This document shows positions 1 through 11,532 of a stretch of 64,000 bases of DNA, in pieces. The notes under the pieces are model-generated. The model was given only the letters and a program-made list of their open reading frames with translations, did no database searches and had not been told where the DNA came from. The stretch covers positions 193,001 through 257,000 of the forward strand of contig CM055100.1 of NCBI GenBank assembly GCA_029204225.1, written 5' to 3'. This DNA is from Diphasiastrum complanatum. Taxonomy: Eukaryota; Streptophyta; Lycopodiopsida; Lycopodiales; Lycopodiaceae. The position numbers and the translations under genes are program-made. Every line of letters starts with the position of its first letter. The first letter of the stretch is position 1.

Positions 1-136
1 GGAGGAGGTCGGCTGAGACGGTGACAGAGGGAGGTGCAGACGATGGGTAAACTATGCATAGAGAAGCATTCTTTCCTTCTTCCAACAAGTAGTGCTATTG
101 CTATTGACATGGAGTTGTTGTTGGTCGTTGTTATCA

Positions 137-969
137 TTACTGCCATTTGTTTCTATGGAAAAATACTATGAGAGCTGAGAAGAGAGCCACAATAGAGAGC
201 ATAGGAACTATTGAAAAATGAAGACTCCCTTCATGTGGAACTTGTTGATCAGTCAGAAGTGTATAGTCCAATATTTGTCTAATCGTGTAGACCCAAGCCT
301 TTCTAGAGTAATCATTAATGAAAGTCAAGAAATAAAATGCTCCACCAATGGACATTACCTTCATTGGCCTGCATAAATCAAAAAGCACCAATTCTAGCAC
401 TCGTTTAGCCCTTGTTGCCCCTTGTTTATTGAACTTCTCCCTGTGTGACTTGCCTAGTATACACTCTTTGCAAATGGACTCTACTTTGTCTTCCAAATTG
501 GGTAGACCTGTCACCATATTGAGTTTGCGAAGTAGCCTCAAGCTTTTGAATTCATATGCCCTAGGCATCTATGCCACAAATTGCTTTGAGATATTGACAT
601 TGATGCCAACGCATTGCACTTTGTAACTACAGCATTCAAGTTGTACAAACCACAAGTCTTATCACAAAATCCATTGGCAATTATCTTGAAACCTTGTTTC
701 ACATCCTTGATTTGACATTTTCTATTGTTGAATTCTACTTTCAGCTTATGATCCATCATTGTACCAACAGATAAAAGATTTTTTTGTAGGCCAAGAACAT
801 ACAAGACTTTTTCAATTACCTTCACTTGCCCATCAAAAAATTGAATAGCTACTGTGCCAACCCCATGGATTTGGCACTCATCACCATTCGCCTGCACAAC
901 TCTATCTCCATCATTGGTTAGCTCTAGTTTCCTGAATTTTATCATCACTATCACTGCTATAAAAACCAC
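137..969 (-). pseudogene. Ty1/copia pol relic: protease end, GAG-pre-integrase, start of integrase
   Basis: Two overlapping minus-strand reading frames (538-969, then 137-568) together read as the middle of a copia polyprotein. The first carries the stretch after the protease active site (VLYVLGLQKNLLSVG) and the first half of the integrase zinc-binding domain (LWHRCLGH). The second carries the CKEC half of that domain, the ILGKSHREKF motif and the start of the integrase core with two Asp-containing blocks (FDLCRP, INDYSR). The family joins these in one frame; here a frame change lies near 550. The protease Asp-Ser-Gly region and everything after the first part of the integrase core are absent. 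The relic is probably cut by the window edge and is non-functional. No LTR for this piece was identified. Confidence 0.85.
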
Positions 970-1729
970 TACTTGTAGTGGATTGATTTGACTATATGCA
1001 TATGAATCAAAATGGTTTTCATAACATTTCAGATAGTCTCCATATGAATCAATTTATTCATCATAATTGTGCTCCTAATCAATCTTCAAAGTCACGATTA
1101 ATCCTCGAGTTCAAATTGACTATCATATTCATGACTAAAATTATAATAAGAATCCATTTTCTGAATTGAAGGAAGATAAGATTTGAAGTTTACATGGGAC
1201 TTACGGGTTATGTGTTTCACTAAGTTGAAGTTTATTCACAATGAAATTTGATAAACTATTGAAATGCTCTTCTTCCTCTTGCCAAAATTTGAGTGGTCGC
1301 AATGAGCTGATGTTTTTTGTTTTTTATGACACTGAAATTTGGCGTCATATTAAAAAGTTAGAAGTGCAAACTTGAGTAACAAAACTAAATGGACGTAACT
1401 TAGTAAGCCTTGTAGATAAATTATCAATCGAATATGATGAAGTTTTGAAATCCACAAAACATTTGTTTGCAGAAAAGAAAAAAAAATCGTGAAAAATCTT
1501 AAAACTATTGGCAAACATTTTAAACTATGTTTTTCTGGGAGCATTATAGTGCTTGTGGAAGATTGTGAAACCATAAAAAGGTTATAAATGTTGTCATAAA
1601 TTGTTTTAATGGTTATAATCTAGCATAAAAGTGCTTGAAAAATTGATTCCATAAAATAAAAATAAAGATGCTAAAAAGATAGCCAAAAGAAAAAAATTTG
1701 CATGAGCAATTGGGATTTGCGACCATCTG
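970..1729. other. no gene recognised
   Basis: AT-rich sequence between the copia pol relic and the LTR-like segment. I see no conserved coding stretch, RNA gene or clear repeat here. Confidence 0.5.
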
Positions 1730-2185
1730 CTACAGGTGCGCAAGAAGGGAGGCATGAGATAAAAAGAGAAAGTCATTGAGGGGTAAACAAGGAGATGAAA
1801 AGAAAGAAAGCGTTTTGGGGGATATGCGGGTGAGCGAAGGTTTATTTTTTATTTTATTTTTTTTATGTGGTGAGAGTTGGTGCATACCTGCGAAGGTAGA
1901 TGTTAACTGGGGAGAGTTATGTTTCAAATCAGAGCATGCACATAAGCAATCACACAGGAGAAGGGGAGAGAGAGAACACCATAGCCTATATTTTCAATAG
2001 AAAGCACAATACAATGAGAGTAGTGAACGTGAGAGAGATAGAGAGGAGGTTGTGTCCCCTCACATCTAACCACTTCAGAAATAGCCAGTTTCACACTGTA
2101 ATGACTCATAAAATAGCATGAGGCACATTAACGCAGGCCCTTTACTTGTGAATAACCAAACATGGATATTATTGATATTCTAACA
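1730..2185 (-). mobile_element. 3' LTR-like segment of an internally deleted copia element
   Basis: Read on the minus strand, a purine tract (2186-2197) is followed by TGTTAGAATATC, the usual polypurine tract plus TG start of a copia LTR. The first roughly 140 bases (2048-2185) recur at 3838-3988 with moderate divergence. Further in lies a pyrimidine-rich stretch like the transcribed part of copia LTRs. The far end near 1730 is uncertain because no clean CA terminus or target duplication was found. Confidence 0.6.
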
Positions 2186-2392
2186 CCCTCTCTTAATGAC
2201 AACTTTGGTTGAGCATTAATATCATGTCTATTGTTAGAGCACAAGATCCAAGATGCTTCCCAGTGTATATTAGAGACATGTTATTTTAGTAAGCAATTAG
2301 AAAGGGATGTCTTTCTCAAATTGAGCAAACAAGTCAATTTCAAGACTTGATGAAGATTGCCCTTTCACACTATCATCATAGGCCTTTTTCCA

Positions 2393-3124
2393 TCATTTGT
2401 TAACAGCATGACCAAGTTTGTGACAATAAGTACATTTTTCCTTGTTCTTAGCTTTAGCTCGATCATCTGAATTTGCTAATTTACCTTTGAATTTGTGCTT
2501 ACTCTTATCCTTAGTAGATATAGCAGCTTCAACAGGAACAATATCTTTAGATTTACCTCTTCTTAGCTCCTCTTGGATGAGTAATGCCGACACACTTGTT
2601 ACACTTAATCCAGATACTAGACTTAAACCAATGAAAGTGTAATAATCATATGAAGGAGGTAGGCTACCAAGAATATTCATTACCACTTCATCAGCATTCG
2701 TCTCAACTCCAATAGCAGCTAACTGATCAAGAAGAGCTTGTATAGAAGAAAGATGATTTGTGAGTGAATCACCTTCATTCATCTTTATTTGCATCAATTT
2801 CCTCTTTAAGTACAGTTTGTTAGCCATAGTTTTGCTTTCAAATAAATCAACTAATGCTCCCCACATGGCTTTAGAAGTTGTAAATTTACTAATTTGAAGA
2901 AGTAAATTATTTGATAAGCTCAACTGAATTAGTGCTCTAGCTTTATTATCTTGTTTTATTCAAACTTTAGTAGCTTCACCTTCACTAGGTTCAATCTCGC
3001 CAATAACAATTGGCCATAGATCCTTTTCCACATGAATAACCTGCATTTTTAATTTTCATATCAAAAAATTCTCTCCATTCAATTTTTCGAAGAACATTGT
3101 ATCTCTTATCATATGATCAGCCAT
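2393..3124 (-). pseudogene. copia gag (UBN2-type) with CCHC zinc knuckle, broken
   Basis: The frame can be followed from an ATG at 3124-3122, through a frameshift and a stop, into a clean 176-codon stretch (2393-2923). It shows the UBN2 retrotransposon gag pattern: a KLNGENF-type start, an alpha-helical middle with ALVDLFESKT and LLDQLAAIG, and a C-terminal knuckle CTYCHKLGHAVNK, whose last Cys would lie at the very end. The family packages element RNA. The gag is followed within 200 bases by an LTR-like segment, so protease, integrase and RT have been deleted. The stops near 2950-3060 make it non-functional. Confidence 0.85.
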
Positions 3125-3837
3125 TTTAGGTAGTCTTTAAGGACCCAACTTTAAAATGTTTTTAAAAAAATGTCGTCAAAAACTTACAAGGACTATCAAA
3201 AAGCTTTACATTTGCATTTCTCTTCGGGCACCTGAAATTTCCTACGGGCCCTTCTCTCTCACTCAGCCTTCTTGCTGGATTGCGACCACCTGCCTCGATC
3301 CTACTTCATGCGCTCATCATCATCTGGATCGCGACCTGAGAAAAGAGAGAGCCTGGTTCTCTGGATCAGACGCGTGACGGCCCTACTGGTACACACCTAT
3401 GGCTGCCATCTTATTTCTGAGGGGTGGCAAGCAGTAGGTCGATTCTTGGAGGTATTTCCAGGGGCGGGTTCTGCTCCAAGAAAATAACCTGCGACTGTAC
3501 CTTTGAATCGAACAGTGCTGCTGCCTTTCTTGATTCTCTGGTTCTTGTAGCAAGCCTATGGGCATTCAAATTCTCACAGATCAGTGCATACAAGACTTGT
3601 ATAATGCATTTACAATGCATCTACCACCATTCACAGAATCATGCAAACACTAACACAAATCTGCAACCAGTCTTTCACATCCTCTCTTTTCTACATGGAT
3701 TGAAGTATAGCAAAACATTCTGTTTTCTGGATAGCGGCTGTCAATGATTCACCAGTCTGCATCAGATTAGGATCTGAAGACTTATGCCGAAAGATGCAGG
3801 CAGTTGCTCGTACATACTACAACATCGTAGTTTCAAG

Positions 3838-3988
3838 ATTGTGTCCCCTCACATATAACCACTTCACAAATAGCCAGTTTCAAACTCTAATGACTCATAA
3901 AATAGCATGAGGCACATTAGGCCTATTTCCCTAAATAATAACATTTGGCCGTGAATAATCAAAGATGGATATTACTAATATTTTAATA
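3838..3988 (-). mobile_element. 5' LTR terminal part of the deleted copia element
   Basis: About 140 bases match 2048-2185 in the same orientation with scattered substitutions and one insertion of about 15-20 bases. Shared blocks include TGTGTCCCCTCACAT and ACTCATAAAATAGCATGAGG. This copy lies upstream (minus-strand sense) of the gag and the other downstream, so the pair fits the two LTRs of one element of about 2.3 kb. The inner LTR end and primer-binding site were not identified. The last bases of this copy are partly duplicated again at 4021-4072. Confidence 0.55.
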
Positions 3989-4072
3989 GCCTAAATGACA
4001 CAAATTGGTTTTTTTTTTACTCGTGAATGACCACAAATGGATAGGTTAAATGACACAAATTGGTTTTTTTTT

Positions 4073-5479
4073 TAGAAAACTTCAAAATGAAACGTTTGAA
4101 AGTTTTTGGCAAAGGCTCAAAACCTCATAATACAAAATTTGAAATGTGTCCTCTCTCCCTCTCAAAATACTAAGAAAATTTCAATTTGATATCAAATATG
4201 ATCTCCTACCACTAACATGATTATAACTCCCTTGATACTAATCCAAATAAAAAAAAACTCAATACCTCCAAAAAGCTAAAAGCAAGCTTTATCAACCTAT
4301 ATGACTATTTTAATAAGTGATGTGATTTGGTAGGTCAAATTTACAACAAAACATATTTGATAGTTTTCAAAAAAGAAAACAAGCAAAAAGAAAACTACGA
4401 AATAAGAATTGCCATAACTTCTTCAACACTAATCCAAATGGCTTGCCATATGGATTATATTTAGTTCAAAACTAAAAGAAATCACTCAGGTTAGATATGA
4501 AACTCTCAAACAAAACTATAACAAAATTGTAATCACCTATTTGGACAATTGTTGAAAATATTGCAATGATTTTTGCTTCTCTTACCCAAATGGCTTGCAA
4601 ATTGATGCAAATAAAAGCTAAAATAGAGCTCTAGAAGTCCATGCAAATAGATATGAAGTAGAAAATGAAACATTACTCCAAATTTTGACCTGAACAGGTC
4701 TAAAAAATTCAAGACTAGAAACTAACAAGAAAGTTAAAACAACAATGAAATTATTAAATGAAATGAAAATTGTATTGAACAAGATTATTGGATTTTAGAC
4801 TTCGATACCACAAATGCCATGTGCCGAACTTCTCAGTCAAAGCTAGGTAAGCAAAGAAATAGAGACAACCATCACATGTATGTTGAAAAAAATCAAAGGT
4901 AACAAATAATCATAAGTTTTCACAAAGCTCATATTAAAATGAATGACAAAAGAAAATAGATTCCAATATGAAAGGTGTGAAGTACATAAATTCATGCGAT
5001 AAGACAGACCTAGCAAGATCAAATCTCAAGGCCCACATTCACAAAGAAAAAGAAGAGATGGAGCTCCAAGTTCTCTCAATTGCAAATGAGCCAAAAGATC
5101 TTCAAAAATGATTTCTAATGCCTACTTATAGACAACGCCCATGTCTTAAATAAGCATAACTATCTTGAAGTCTAATTAGGCATTGTTAGCCATTGTTAAG
5201 CTTTTTTATTTTAACTTTTTTTGGTTTGTTATCCTTATCTAAGGCACTTTGAGGGGTCTAAAGAGATAATCACCTTCATTTTTAAGGCTAATAATTTTTT
5301 GGGAACCCAAAAAAGCTTACAATGGATATTATTATTCTACTTTGAGCACTTGTATAATCAGAATATATGATTAGTTCTCTTTGAAAGCAAAAAGCTAGAT
5401 CCTACTCAATGTAGATATGAAAAAAGTTTTTACAATAATTCACGCATTGAAAATCTAAAAGCATTATTTGTATGCTGCC
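4073..5479. other. no gene recognised
   Basis: AT-rich, low-complexity intergenic sequence. No coding similarity seen on either strand. Confidence 0.5.
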
Positions 5480-6305
5480 AACTTTATAATTGGACTAATC
5501 ACCAATTTTTGTAAGTACATATGTGATGTCATTGACTTTAGAGATTGTAAAGCTAAACGTTCAGAACTCATCAAGAGTACAAGTTCGTCATTAAGTACTA
5601 TAAAGGTGCATTGAACTATGTTATCGATGTTTTGAATCGAATTGAAAAAATCACCCAATTGTGCTTTGTTGAGATCCAAGCTAAGAAGTATCTATTACTT
5701 CAAGATATTTGTCAAATTGATGGGTATTTCGATCATATTTGACTAGATGTCTTGGTAGGAAATTTAAGATCTAGTCAAGACTCTCAAATACAAGATCAAA
5801 AAAAATCCTGAAACGATAAGATAGTAAATGAATTTTTTATAATTAAAAAATGGCTTACCTTTTCAATTAAAAAGCCATATGCCGAAAAAGAAACAAGTTA
5901 GGGCCCAAATCTTGCAGCAATGTCATGACAACTCTTGTGCTAGTTACCTTGGCATACAGAAGATACTTGACCTTGTAAAACAAAAGTTTTAGTGGCCAAA
6001 GATGAAAGGTGATGTTGAGACATACATCCAAGGTTGTAAACAATGCCAATTTAACTTATCCAAAAGGGTCAAAATTTTGGATTTTTAACATCCTTTGAAA
6101 AAACTCAATAACTATACACCTCATATATTAATATTTGAATAACTTCCTTATATGCTTTAATGGATATGAGTTGAGGAAGCCCATAAATATACTGAGATTT
6201 TTGTGAAATCTACAACAAACAAATTGCAACACATGCGAGAGATTCTAAAATCCACTCGATATCATATGTAGGAAAGCTCAACAAAAGATGAAACATTACA
6301 CGAAC

Positions 6306-6351
<46 letters not shown>

Positions 6352-6530
6352 ACGCGCGCGCATGTGAACTTCAGATTGCAATTTTATCAACATTCAAAAT
6401 TAAAAAAATCTCAAAGTAGAAAATTAGCTCTAAGATTATTTGGTCTTTTCATTGTTTTAAGAAGAATCGGAAAAATCGACTTATGAATTGAATCCATCTG
6501 CTGAGTTTTTTTTTCTTAGTCTAGGTTGAG
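5480..6530 (+). pseudogene. Ty3/gypsy pol relic: RNase H end, integrase zinc domain, integrase C-terminus
   Basis: Patches of gypsy pol appear in family order. At 5577-5735 is the end of RNase H (KYYKGALNYVIDVLNR, like the usual YxPGKxNxVADALSR). At 5909-6080 is the integrase zinc-binding domain (QCHDNSCASYLGIQ then CKQC), with a Tyr where the second zinc His normally lies and an in-frame TAG before WPKMKGDV. At 6195-6305 comes the helical region after the catalytic core (REILKSTRYHM, then RKAQQKMKHYTNK after a frameshift). At 6421-6490 is the SH3-like tail (KLALRLFGLFIVLRRIGK). The DDE core is missing, and a (TG)20 tract splits the last two patches. Confidence 0.8.
6311..6360. repeat. (TG)20 microsatellite followed by CA(CG)4
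   Basis: Forty bases of perfect TG, then an alternating CG run. The whole tract is alternating purine-pyrimidine DNA. It sits inside the integrase C-terminal region of the gypsy relic. Confidence 0.98.
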
Positions 6531-7382
6531 CCATGAGCTATTGAGGGTTACTAAAACAAAGACTTGAGGATTGGTAAACAATTTTAGCAATATCTAACCA
6601 TATACCTTTTGGCTATGCCAATGGAGGAGTCGGGTATCTAGCCCTTGACCTTGTGTTTGGAAGTAATAACTATACGCTTTTTAGCATTATCGGCATGCAG
6701 GATTATAGAGAATCAAACATGGGTGGTGGGCGAGCCCAACTCAAACACGATACACACAATCACCATATGTCAAAATTAAATTTTGAAGTGAAATTTTTAA
6801 ATTTGAGAAATGGCCAAAATTCATCGAGTTGGCTAGTTGATTACACACGTTCAATAATGCATTATGGGAGTTCCAACTTAATCACATGATATCCAAACCT
6901 TCACGCCAATTTATCAAGCACAAATTCTAGTTTCGTATTTATTAAGTCAGCGTGTTGACTTTTGATTCTAATTTATTCAATCACCCCAATACATCAATGA
7001 ATTTGGGCCATCTCAAAGTAGCCCATAAATTTCAAAATTTGAGGCTGTTGTAGAGAGTGACTTTCAAATTTGTATTGCCTATATCTACACTCCATTCCTT
7101 ACTAAGACATGCACAACGTCCATACAAGAGATTAAAATGCATGCAAATCCCATTAACCTATCAAACTTATACAGGTACTCTAAAATTTAATGACAAGCTT
7201 GATGGAGCTTGTCTAGAGATCAATCTCCATCGTTTGCAGAATTTGAACACATTAGAAGAGCTTTTGGAGTGCTTTTCTGACTGGAAAATTTATTCCAACA
7301 TCATTTAGATAGATATCAAATAACATTTACCCTTCAGAATAGTGAACATATTTGCAAAATCCTTTCCTACGACTGTTTTCTT
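6531..7382. other. no gene recognised
   Basis: AT-rich sequence with no coding similarity I could recognise on either strand. Confidence 0.45.
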
Positions 7383-7588
7383 CACACTCTTGCTCCATTC
7401 AATAGAAGCAAACACTTACTCGAATGATTTAATATGCTACAATCAGCCCTGGAATAAAGGACATAAAAGCGAGAAGCCTTTTCAGTCCCCTTCTAGCCAT
7501 GCTTAGCATCAAAATCCGCTTCTTTCATGAAGAGATCAATGTTTCCCAGATGACCTCTTCGAAACGAGCTATGCAGTGCTGTAAACTC
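7383..7588 (-). pseudogene. possible ankyrin-repeat gene relic
   Basis: On the minus strand, 7588-7493 reads EFTALHSSFRRGHLGNIDLF and then KEADFDAKHG. This matches the ankyrin consensus of TALH, xxRxGHL and two short helices. After a TAG the same frame continues with a weaker second repeat ending in LLLLNGARV, then stops at 7382. Ankyrin repeats form protein-binding stacks and are very common in plants. Only about one and a half repeats are visible and nothing around them is recognisable, so this is most likely a decayed fragment. The match could still be a chance one. Confidence 0.4.
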
Positions 7589-9427
7589 ACTATCCTTCAA
7601 AATTCCTCTGCTAGAACTGACTATTCAATATCAGAATCTGGATACCACATCACATTGAGATGTATCAGAAACTCAGAATTAGACTCGAAAGAATATCAGT
7701 ACTGGTACTTTAGAAGCTGAAAACTTGAGAATGAAATTACTAATCACTTAACAACCACAACCAAAATGAAATTATCCTTGAAAAAATATGGAAGCACATA
7801 CTTTCATAAAAACTCAAGCTCTTCATATTTACCATCTTATAGCTAGTGTATATCTGGAGCTCAGATTCATAGCATGTCATAAACATGTCTTACAAAAAAT
7901 TAAAAGGATTGCATTTCAATTGTAAAAGCAGCCATGCACTTACGTCAAAGAAAGGTTGACCGCTTTTAGAACAAAGAAGTTCAATCCAATTCCAAGATCA
8001 ATTTAATGCACCACTAACTTAAATAACTGGATTGTTGACCAAACAGAGCTATGAAAAATTCTGCAAGTTTTAGACTTCCCATGCAGTTTAGCCAGAAGCT
8101 CTGGGATTAAAAAGAATCCATTCTTTTAAGACAATCAAGATCCACGGTAGCTACCTCTAGGGAAGAAATCCAGTTACACTCTAACATTTATCAGAAAACG
8201 AGCTTGTGGGCCTCGGTGGACATCATATCCTGAAGAAATTCAAGGTGTAAGTTGACAGACTCAAAGCAACTGCTATTCTGGAATAGAACTGGCATGCAGT
8301 GTAGTATCTGAAATCTTTATGCAACTTCGTTTGAATCAGATGATTTCATGTCTTGCTGAAACCTTTCCAGAGAAATTGAGCATTCAAGACTTGTCACCTT
8401 GCCAAAAATAAGCCAGTCAAGATTCCATTGTAAGCTTCAGCTGTTGAAAATGATGAGACATATCTTGATTCATCGATAAGGATAGTAACAGCCTTAAAAA
8501 TTACAAAAAATTGAAGAATGCTTCTAAGAATTTTAAGATGCATCAAAGCTGACACCATGCGCTATCTTTTTTAGATGACTATGTTGGCAAGGAAATATGT
8601 GCTCCAAGAAAACTGGTATTCCTTTGCACTCTGCTTAAAAAATGGATTGAAAGAGACACGTGGTAGGTGACTTAAGCCAGTTTTATTACAATCTATCTTG
8701 TGCTGTTAGATCTATTTCTATCAACAATAAAAGGATTGACTGCTTGGTGGAAAGACTCGAATGTTTTTGTATAACAAACACAACCAGCGATTTAGTAGAA
8801 AACTAGATAGAAATGATTGTTCATTACGTTAGGTTCTCCATAATTGAAGCCTGCACTTGACTTTAAAATCATGACAATGGATTCAACTTGTTCATTTTAA
8901 TATTTTAAACAAATTCCCAAAAAGATGTTAGTTTGCAAGAGTTGGATTTACCTACTGAAGGTCATCAAAACCAGTGTACCTTAAATCCATAACCAGGAAA
9001 TACAAGCTTGATATCATCACAGTTCATCCTTCATGTTTATACCATCAAGTCATCAGAAGCATTGACAAACACCAAACATCCTCAAAAGACCTGGCGTTAC
9101 AGAACAGCTTAACAAAATGGGATAATTCTTGACAGCCATAGAGAAGGTAGAATCCTAACTCAAATCTAAGAAACCTGTCACTACAAACCGGGTTGGAACA
9201 TACAGACATACTGGAATGTACCTCTGAAAAAAGGATAAAATAATAAAAAAAACCTACCTTGCACTGCTTGATCAATAATGTGTTTCGCATTAGATAGAAA
9301 TGAAGACAGGGCTGGCATTTGTTTTCCTTCAAAATATCTCTAAATTTTGAATAAGCTTGATCGGGCCTGCTATATATATATCAGTCTCTGAAGTTTTTCC
9401 AAAGATGACACAATAAGCTAGTTCTGA
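7589..9427. other. no gene recognised
   Basis: About 1.8 kb of AT-rich DNA. A minus-strand open stretch of 95 codons at 9045-9332 has no recognisable domain and I do not call it a gene. Confidence 0.4.
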
Positions 9428-9510
9428 CCATAGTTGCAGCGAATCGCGATTCGCTGGGTCTGCGATTCGCGGGTCGCGATTCTGCGAATCGCGATTCGCG
9501 ACCCAGAATC

Positions 9511-9544
<34 letters not shown>

Positions 9545-10272
9545 GAAAAATGGCTTATTGCTGAAATTTTTTTAGGGGATCAATGGTCAAACCAGCGTTT
9601 TGCCTCTCATAAGTGCAGTAGATGAGGCACAAACAGATCTTATTTTCAGTAGCTATCCGATTGTCATTTGCTCTGGTTTTCAGTAAATGTTAATGCTACA
9701 GTTTGGACTATCAACTGTATGGATGATGATCACTTTTGCAATTGGTTCACTGGAGATGTGAGTGCAATGTACATACAGTTGGGGGCATAAATATTGGGCC
9801 CTTCTCGGCACGCATTTGGACCCCATTTTTATCTACAGGGGGGCGGTGGCATTTTTATCTACAATGTCTATATAGCAAGAAGCTCTAGGGGGTTCGGGGG
9901 ACAATAGCCCCCCGGGAAACGGGGGGTTCGGGGGGCGGTAGCCCCCTGGTGGGGGGTTTGGGGGGCAACGCCCCCCAACGGTGGGGTCCGGGGGCTGCCG
10001 GTAGACCCCGGCCCCGACGGTAAGGCCTCTTCATGATTTGGCCTTCCAACTCCCCGAGTGAAAACACACTTTTTCGTGTTTCGCACCCGAAACAGTCGGC
10101 AAACTACACAATCATAATCCCCTCGATCAGAACTTTCATCTAATACCCATATTGCCTAAAAAAATTTCAAAAAAAAAAAAAAATCGATTCTACACGATTC
10201 TGGGAAAATCCCGAATCGCGAATCGGAATCGCGATTCTGAATCGCGATTCCGGAATCGCGCTGCAACTATGG
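9428..10272. mobile_element. small TIR element (hAT/MITE-like), 845 bp
   Basis: The element starts CCATAGTTGCAGCG and ends CGCTGCAACTATGG, a perfect 14-bp terminal inverted repeat. The inverted repeats continue imperfectly inward through many copies of AATCGCGATTC. TTCTGA flanks both ends (9422-9427 and 10273-10278). The direct repeat becomes TTCTGACC, 8 bp as in hAT elements, if the outer CC is counted. The interior holds A-tracts, a very GC-rich block and no transposase, so it is non-autonomous. Confidence 0.75.
9886..10022. repeat. GC-rich tandem block, about four units of 30-36 bp
   Basis: Roughly four degenerate units of the form GGGGGTTCGGGGG, short spacer, AGCCCCC follow one another. 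Each unit has a G-run and a C-run that could pair as a stem. The composition is strikingly unlike the AT-rich surroundings. It lies in the middle of the TIR element. Confidence 0.85.
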
Positions 10273-10284
10273 TTCTGACCTTAG

Positions 10285-11080
10285 AAACCCGTTCCAACCC
10301 TTTTGGGTCGGATCGTACTGTACGTTCCGTACAGTACATTCCGGAACGTACTGGGTCACAACATTTTTTTTTTTACATATAAAAAAAACAGGTATTAAAG
10401 CACCTGCTGGCCGCATGTTCCTTCTTTTTAGGGACGCATCTTGATATGCGAGCAATCTGTAGAGTTTTCTGTGAAAATCTTGTATCTGTTTATCTAGTCA
10501 GGATCAAGCTTCTTTGAACCTGTCATTCATCAATATCTATCCCCTCACAAAATTACTCACTGAGAGAAAGGCCATCATGCAAATATCAGATAGGCTATCT
10601 TCAGCTTTTAGTGAAAGCAAAGTATCTAAAAAATCTGTCTGCTCTCTAATGCCACCATCCAGCTGATGTTGTAGCCTGCGCTCAGAGATTCTAGTTGCAA
10701 ACAACTTCTCGATTCCAGGTCTCACTTGCTCTCTTAAGTTCTTTTCTGTGCCTTGCAGATCAAGCCCAGCAGAAGTCCCCAAGGTGAGTTTTCCCCTCTC
10801 TTCCACTAGTTGCTCCTGCATACTTCGGAATGCAGCAGCCTCCGATCCATACGAGTAAGCCTGACAAAATCTGATCTACTGGATGGTTGTCTCAATCGCA
10901 CATATCTATCTCTCCACCATCCAGCACAAATGACTCCAGAGTCCAGCCTAGATCTCCAGGATATTTTCTTCTTGTTTTTTTTTCCTTTGTTAAAAAATCC
11001 GTATTTAAAAAAAAAAAAAGTGGCCAAGTTCCAGAATGGAACACATTCCGTTCCAGAACGGGCAACTAAAGGACGGAACA
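10285..11080. mobile_element. possible second TIR element enclosing a P450 fragment
   Basis: The left side (10285-10385) has GTTCC/GTACC-rich palindromic sequence, then a T-tract. The reverse complement of the right side (about 11000-11080) has a similar order: CCGTTC, an ATTCxGGAAC motif, then a T-tract. A perfect 10-bp palindrome with a 3-base loop sits at 10315-10337. A third related block, CATTCCGGAACGGGGG with an A-tract, is at about 11415-11455. The inverted ends are diverged and I could not define a target duplication. Confidence 0.35.
10537..10821 (-). pseudogene. cytochrome P450 fragment (region before the I-helix; A-type/CYP78-like)
   Basis: A 94-codon stretch reads like the segment of plant A-type P450s that leads into the I-helix. 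It has LDLQG (as in the WLDLQG motif), a basic helix with REQVRPGIEKLFATRISERR, then the conserved block DFLDTLLSLKAEDSLSD followed by MMAFL. The frame ends with a stop at FVRG, where the family has the oxygen-binding A/G-G-x-D/E-T segment. The substrate-recognition N-terminus, the K-helix EXXR and the haem-binding Cys region are absent nearby. P450s are ER-anchored monooxygenases of about 500 residues, so this is a single exon-sized fragment and cannot be a working enzyme. It lies downstream of the ceramide synthase exons. Confidence 0.6.
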
Positions 11081-11089
11081 AGAGCAGAA

Positions 11090-11113
11090 CTACATAAAGT
11101 CAATATCATCATC
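11090..11113 (-). CDS. candidate terminal exon of the ceramide synthase (acidic tail)
   Basis: On the minus strand a splice-acceptor-like TATAG is followed by 24 bases encoding DDDIDFM and a TAG stop. Plant ceramide synthases usually end in an acidic SDSEDD-type tail just after the VRS motif that ends the upstream exon. Joining this exon directly to the donor at 11,533 by the GT-AG rule would give an immediate stop. Either a small exon is missing between them or this match is accidental. Confidence 0.3.
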   Translation of the reverse strand, partial: DDDIDFM

Positions 11114-11532
11114 CTATAGAACATGAACAAGATCAGTTGAAAAACATCTTCTTTGAAGCAAGAAGAATAGGAAGCACAGGCTGGAGATCAAAAGCTGTTT
11201 CTAAAGATAGCACCAGTGACCATTTGAAAATAGGAAGAATGATCCTAAGACTTCATGCAAAGTAGGTTAGCGAAAGCCAGAAGACCTCAGAGATTAACTG
11301 TTTCTATCTCGGAGGTTATGTTTCATGGTTTTTCTGTATCCCTAAAGGCAAAAATTTCAAACCCAATTTTTTTGTTCAGATTTTCAAGTTTTTAACTAAA
11401 AAAACCAGTACGTACCCCAAAAAAAAATAATGGCCCATTCCGGAACGGGGGCAAGTACTTAATCCATGTAGGAGAGCACCAACAACATGTAGTTAGCATA
11501 CGATACAACAAGATTGGAGAAACTAGGCTTAC

